A stretch of 45,166 bases of DNA, from positions 1 to 45,166 of the forward strand of contig NZ_AZDO01000015.1 of assembly GCF_001435505.1 (NCBI RefSeq), read 5' to 3'. Shown here in pieces: positions 41,723 through 45,166 of this stretch (its first letter is position 1; the number at the start of each line of letters is the position of its first letter). The DNA comes from Companilactobacillus futsaii JCM 17355. Its GTDB lineage: Bacteria; Bacillota; Bacilli; Lactobacillales; Lactobacillaceae. The translations under genes and the position numbers were made by a program. The notes beneath the pieces were generated by a model. It was not told the origin of the DNA, ran no database searches, and was given only the letters and a program-made list of their open reading frames with translations.

Positions 41723-41751
41723 ATTAAGCGCTTAATTAGTTGTCTGACAAC
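41723..41751. promoter_or_regulatory. pair of perfect palindromes upstream of the PEPCK-like gene
   Basis: ATTAAGCGCTTAAT (41723-41736) and GTTGTCTGACAAC (41739-41751) are perfect palindromes two bases apart, about 120 nt before the start codon. They look like binding sites for dimeric regulators. A TTTACA at 41763-41768 could be a -35. The stretch 41560-41722 is A/T-rich and holds nothing else I can name. Confidence 0.45.
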
Positions 41752-41868
41752 CAGTTTAAACATTTACATTTTTTGTAATATTAAATTTATTCTAATTATT
41801 ACTACCAGTTTTATGAAAAATGCTTTAAACTATTATTAAGCTCGTATTTGAAAGGAGTTCTTTAACGT

Positions 41869-43563
41869 ATGTCGAAATCTACACAAGCTATCGAATCTAA
41901 AGCATTTTATATTAACCCTAATCGATCAGTTGCCGTTGTTAATTACAATGAGGAATATGTCCAAGATCTTGTTCAATTGGTCAACAGCCAAGGTTTCCAC
42001 AACTTAGTTGACTTATATCTAGAAGAAAGCCAACTAGCTGTGACAAATAAAGTCGAAGGCCTAGCTGCTGATACCTACATTAATATTCTCAAGGCTATCT
42101 TGGTCGACGATAAACCTGCATATGAAAAGTATGGCAATGAACAAATCTTGAAGAGTATTGAAGATTTCTATTCATATTACCGTTCATATTTTAGAGTTTC
42201 TCTAATCAACAAACATGACAGTGCTATTGTCAAAAGTAATTTCATGAATATCGATAACCGTTTCAATGAAGTCGTTATTAGTTTATATCGCGCTATTGAA
42301 GAAAAACTTCAAGGCTTCTCTAACCGTACTTATCGCCAAATCAATGCAGGTACTAATGCCTGTGTACTAACTCAATCAATCAAATGGGACACTCCTAAAA
42401 AGTATCAATCACTTGAAAGTATCCGTTTCTTGGACACGATCATGTTACGTCCACCAATGATGATGCACACTAAGAGTAACAAACGTGAAGGTGTCTTCAG
42501 TGCCGTTCCAACTAACCCTATCGAAAAATTCGACGGTACTCAAAAAGACTGGTATTGTTTCCCTGCTAAAATTGGTGAAAGCTTAGCCTTCATTTACTTC
42601 CACCGAGATTACTTTGTCAGTGGTATCGCCTTGGCTAACTTGTTTGAAGTTGCTGATAAGGAAAGCATCGAAGGTAAGAAACCGGATGAAATCATCCTCT
42701 TTGGCCTCAAAGAAACAGAAGGCGGCGTCAGCCACTACTATCACGATGAAGAAAATGATATCTGGGTCGGTGAAGTTCCTTATAACGATAAGACAACTTA
42801 CTTCGGCTACATGAAGAAAATGTGCTTAACAGTTCACAATTTACATATGATTTATGAAAACCGCCTTCCAATCCACGGTTCAATGGTTAATATCAGTTTC
42901 TCAAATGGTAAGACTAAATCAGTTGTCTTCTTTGGTGATTCTGGTGCCGGAAAGTCTGAATCAATTGAAGCCTTGCAAGAAGTTGCCGATGACAAGATCA
43001 TCAATATAGAAACTATCTTCGATGATATGGGTAGTTTTGCTTTCGATGATGAAGGAAACATTTACGCTCAAGGTACAGAAACTGGTGCCTTCGTTCGTTT
43101 GGATGATTTGAGTAGTTCCGTTGCCTTCAACAATATGGATCGTGGTATCTACTTGAATCCAGAATTGAAGAATGCTCGTGTTATCTTGCCTGCTAATACT
43201 TACAAGCGCGTCATCGAACATCATTCAATCGATATGTGGGTTTATGCTAACAACTACGATTCAGAAATCGGTTTGCATCAATTCCCTAATGAAGAAGAAG
43301 CCAAAGCAACATTCATCGCCGGTAAGCGTAAAGCTCTAGGTACAACTGATGAAGTTGGTATGACTACTACTTTCTTCGCTAACCCATTTGGACCTGTTCA
43401 AGAAGAAGAAAAGACTCGTCCAGTTATCGATAAAGTATTCAATAAATTATACAAAGATAATGTTTATGTTGGTGAAATTTATACTCACTTGGGTTATGAC
43501 AAATCTAAGGATAGTTTGAATGAATCAGCTAAAGAATTGTTGTCAGAATTAATGAACAATTAG
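41869..43563 (+). CDS. P-loop protein of the PEP carboxykinase/HPr kinase type
   Basis: This 564-residue protein has no signal peptide. The C-terminal half (from about 340) contains HGSMVNISF, a P-loop FFGDSGAGKSESIEAL, an acidic IFDDMGSF and a late GTTDEVGMTTTFFANPFGP segment. This is the arrangement of ATP-type PEP carboxykinase and HPr kinase, which share a fold. The N-terminal half (1-330) is not one I recognise; DYFVSGIALANLFEV may correspond to the substrate region. It may be the form annotated as PEP carboxykinase in some lactobacilli, but the catalytic Lys/His/metal set is not proven by eye. AAAGGAG precedes the ATG; it is a single gene with its own terminator. Confidence 0.62.
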   Translation: MSKSTQAIESKAFYINPNRSVAVVNYNEEYVQDLVQLVNSQGFHNLVDLYLEESQLAVTNKVEGLAADTYINILKAILVDDKPAYEKYGNEQILKSIEDFYSYYRSYFRVSLINKHDSAIVKSNFMNIDNRFNEVVISLYRAIEEKLQGFSNRTYRQINAGTNACVLTQSIKWDTPKKYQSLESIRFLDTIMLRPPMMMHTKSNKREGVFSAVPTNPIEKFDGTQKDWYCFPAKIGESLAFIYFHRDYFVSGIALANLFEVADKESIEGKKPDEIILFGLKETEGGVSHYYHDEENDIWVGEVPYNDKTTYFGYMKKMCLTVHNLHMIYENRLPIHGSMVNISFSNGKTKSVVFFGDSGAGKSESIEALQEVADDKIINIETIFDDMGSFAFDDEGNIYAQGTETGAFVRLDDLSSSVAFNNMDRGIYLNPELKNARVILPANTYKRVIEHHSIDMWVYANNYDSEIGLHQFPNEEEAKATFIAGKRKALGTTDEVGMTTTFFANPFGPVQEEEKTRPVIDKVFNKLYKDNVYVGEIYTHLGYDKSKDSLNESAKELLSELMNN

Positions 43564-43566
43564 TAA

Positions 43567-43605
43567 TAAAAAAACGTTACTCCTAATCGAGTAGCGTTTT
43601 TATTT
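43567..43605. terminator. bidirectional terminator
   Basis: AACGTTACTC pairs with GAGTAGCGTT (one G-U) around CTAATC, with A and T runs on both sides. It overlaps the end of the lipoprotein gene at 43600. Confidence 0.87.
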
Positions 43606-44340
43606 GTATTTACGGTTAATTTGATTAGTCAATTTAGTTAATTCTTGTGCCAATTGTGTATCCGAATTTCTAACTGTAGGATTATTCAATTGGTATTTTT
43701 TTGTACCTGGTTTTCTAATCCAGAAATTATACTTAGCACCGTCCATTGCAAAAGAATTCTTAATAGTGAAACCACTTTGCTTCAAAGCTGAATTGTATTC
43801 TAAAGGCTCATCCAAATGTATTGGCATCAATCCAGTTATAATTTCTGAACCGATACTAGGTAGCGGAAATTCATCGTGTTTGATCAACATCTTATGATCG
43901 AAATCTTTTGGCTTGCTCATATTGGCATACCAACGGTCAAACGATACTACCCCGCCATTTAGAGCTACAAAGTAGTCCTTATTTTGAAGAGTTTTATCAC
44001 CACTAAGGACTTTATCAATGTGAATAGTTGCTTTCGTATAAGCCATATTCTTAGGACTTTGCATCTTTTCTAAATTGACAACAGTTCCTTTAATTAAGGC
44101 TTGATTGTGATTTTTCAACTGATTCAAAGTCGTCCCTACGTATGTCGATTCATCCTTTAGTCCGTCACTTTCAATCACATCAGCATCCGCAATTTCTTTT
44201 TTCCAAGCTTGTTTATTTTTTTCTAATAATTGAGCTTGTTTCGATTGTCTGGATTGGTCCTCTTGCATTGACTTCATACTACACGCAGATAACGGTAGTA
44301 TAACGCCTAATGCCACCAAAATAAGTAATATTTTTTTCAT
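43600..44340 (-). CDS. lipoprotein of unknown function
   Basis: This 246-residue protein has a lipoprotein signal (ILVALGVILPLSACSM, lipid-bearing Cys at 20), a Gln/Lys-rich helical stretch (25-60), and then a mostly beta-type domain (about 70-235) with ALIKGTVVNLEKM, IHIDKVLSGDKT and YFVALNGGVV. The pattern resembles a small OB-like or immunoglobulin-like fold, but I name no family. It is probably attached to the outer face of the membrane. A single gene on the minus strand, GGGGATGACCG before the ATG. Confidence 0.7.
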   Translation of the reverse strand: MKKILLILVALGVILPLSACSMKSMQEDQSRQSKQAQLLEKNKQAWKKEIADADVIESDGLKDESTYVGTTLNQLKNHNQALIKGTVVNLEKMQSPKNMAYTKATIHIDKVLSGDKTLQNKDYFVALNGGVVSFDRWYANMSKPKDFDHKMLIKHDEFPLPSIGSEIITGLMPIHLDEPLEYNSALKQSGFTIKNSFAMDGAKYNFWIRKPGTKKYQLNNPTVRNSDTQLAQELTKLTNQINRKYK

Positions 44341-44434
44341 CGGTCATCCCCTCGTCTCAATTATCGCATGTCTGAGATAACCGTTGTACCTCAATTATTT
44401 CATATTAATAATTAGTCTTTTCATGAAAAAAGTA

Positions 44435-44923
44435 TCAAATACTAACTATGTGATATCTAAAATCTAAACTATTTAAAAATTTCTTCAAATCATCCATTCC
44501 AATAAACATCGTTTTGGTATTATCATTTGGATGAAAGGTCAACGGAATATCACTAACAATATCTTTTTCAAAATAAACTTGGACATCTTTTTGAGTATTA
44601 TTCAATAAACCAAAAATGGAAACAAACCCAGGTTTCAAGCCTAATTTTTCCATTAAGAGATTTTCAGATGCGAACTTCAGATGCTTTTCCCCGATAATTT
44701 CTGCGAATTCCTTCATATTTAGTCTTTTATCGTCGCCCATAAAGACTAAATAGTAGCGCCGTTTCTTATTATCAGTCAAAAAAAGCGACTTAGTCCGAAT
44801 ACCGACCTTACCTTCAATATACTTATCAGCCTCTTCAGTCGTATAAACCGCTGGATGTTCTACCATATCATAAGAGATATTTAACTCATCTAATTTTGCT
44901 TTCACTTTTTCATAAGGTGTCAT
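44435..44923 (-). CDS. prolyl-tRNA editing protein, YbaK/ProX type
   Basis: This 162-residue protein has the YbaK/prolyl-tRNA-synthetase-associated domain, which removes wrongly attached Ala or Cys from tRNA-Pro. It shows LNISYDMVEHPAVYTTEEA, GIRTKSLFLTDNKKRRYYLV with the functionally important Lys, KFASENLLMEKLGLKPGFVSIFGLLN and VYFEKDI. I placed the start at the ATG at 44923, 6 nt after AGAAGG; an ATG seven codons upstream has no ribosome site. Confidence 0.87.
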   Translation of the reverse strand: MTPYEKVKAKLDELNISYDMVEHPAVYTTEEADKYIEGKVGIRTKSLFLTDNKKRRYYLVFMGDDKRLNMKEFAEIIGEKHLKFASENLLMEKLGLKPGFVSIFGLLNNTQKDVQVYFEKDIVSDIPLTFHPNDNTKTMFIGMDDLKKFLNSLDFRYHIVSI

Positions 44924-45014
44924 ATTTTGCCTTCTTGTAGTCATTTACTTTTATTCTAACAAAGGTCATTGCTAGATGGCGGCATTTGCAATTAATTCCA
45001 CATAAACAAAAAAT

Positions 45015-45166
45015 AACATCCATTTAGATTTTTGGTCATAAGAAACAGACTCATTATATCTGAATGGATGCTATTAATTTTTCTGAAGTTACTTATATAA
45101 AGATAGAAATCACTATCTAGTCCGGAATAGCAAAGAAAATTGGTTCAGTAGTGAAATTATTCTTAG
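45015..45166. repeat. composite repeat, copy cut by the window end
   Basis: A hairpin (CATCCATTTAGA at 45017-45028 with TCTGAATGGATG at 45059-45070) is followed by a block 45071-45156 about 90 percent identical to 10131-10215, ending in ATAGCAAAGAAAATTGG, the left arm of the structured repeat copy B. The right arm would lie beyond the window. Confidence 0.7.

Overview
The window looks like the chromosome of a fermentative, AT-rich Gram-positive lactic acid bacterium of the family Lactobacillaceae. The evidence is strong AGGAGG-type ribosome sites, an LPXTG surface protein, lipoproteins, a PepI-type proline iminopeptidase, PTS-driven lactose and galactose use through the tagatose-6-phosphate pathway, and no respiratory or Gram-negative envelope genes. 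A Companilactobacillus-like species is my best guess, but it is only an impression. I see no rRNA, tRNA, CRISPR, prophage or insertion sequence.

Left part (1-9.8 kb): an L,D-transpeptidase, a membrane diguanylate cyclase, a HelD-type RNA polymerase recycling ATPase, a formate/nitrite channel and a small exported protein with a GGSTGP-type C-terminal sorting tail. Then comes a metal/redox operon on the minus strand: a P1B-type ATPase without its own HMA domain, a free HMA metallochaperone, a Dps-like protein lacking its ferroxidase histidines, and a Crp/Fnr regulator. Two Fnr-type boxes, each exactly 22 nt upstream of a TAGAAT -10 element, precede the ATPase and the chaperone gene, so the last gene probably activates its own operon.

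Middle part (9.8-23 kb): structured intergenic repeats, a polytopic GT-C-like membrane protein, a split ThrE-type threonine/serine exporter, a two-domain NEAT-like LPXTG protein, proline iminopeptidase, a DUF2252-polyphosphate kinase pair, and an exopolysaccharide operon (degenerate GGDEF protein, a 49-residue membrane protein, a BcsA-like GT2, a GH8 hydrolase) that may work with the diguanylate cyclase at 960.

Sugar region (23-30 kb and 36.8-41.5 kb): a Gat-type PTS (IIA, IIB, IIC) diverges from lacR-lacA-lacB-lacC-lacD. Two matching operator-like sequences sit on the two divergent start sites, and cre-like sites are present. Eight kilobases away is lacT-lacF-lacG-lacE, with two identical ribonucleic antiterminator (RAT) sites, each overlapping a terminator: one before lacT and one between lacG and lacE. 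LacG releases galactose-6-phosphate, which LacAB, LacC and LacD take to triose phosphates. No galactitol-1-phosphate dehydrogenase is present, so the Gat-type PTS probably imports galactose.

Between them (29.8-36.7 kb): an internally deleted SDR gene, a MerR regulator, a secreted nuclease with a lipoprotein partner, a flavodoxin gene broken by one TAA codon, two tandem histidine phosphatases, and a PLP trans-sulfuration enzyme preceded by a 24-codon leader peptide with three consecutive cysteine codons plus competing antiterminator and terminator. The right end holds a P-loop protein of the PEP carboxykinase/HPr kinase type, a lipoprotein and a YbaK-type prolyl-tRNA editing protein.

The least explained signals are the cysteine-codon attenuator (35165-35308) and two tandem 132-nt elements between lacB and lacC (27333-27596), whose stems differ in sequence but keep their base pairing. 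A second family of structured repeats lies at 9842-10302 and at the right edge.
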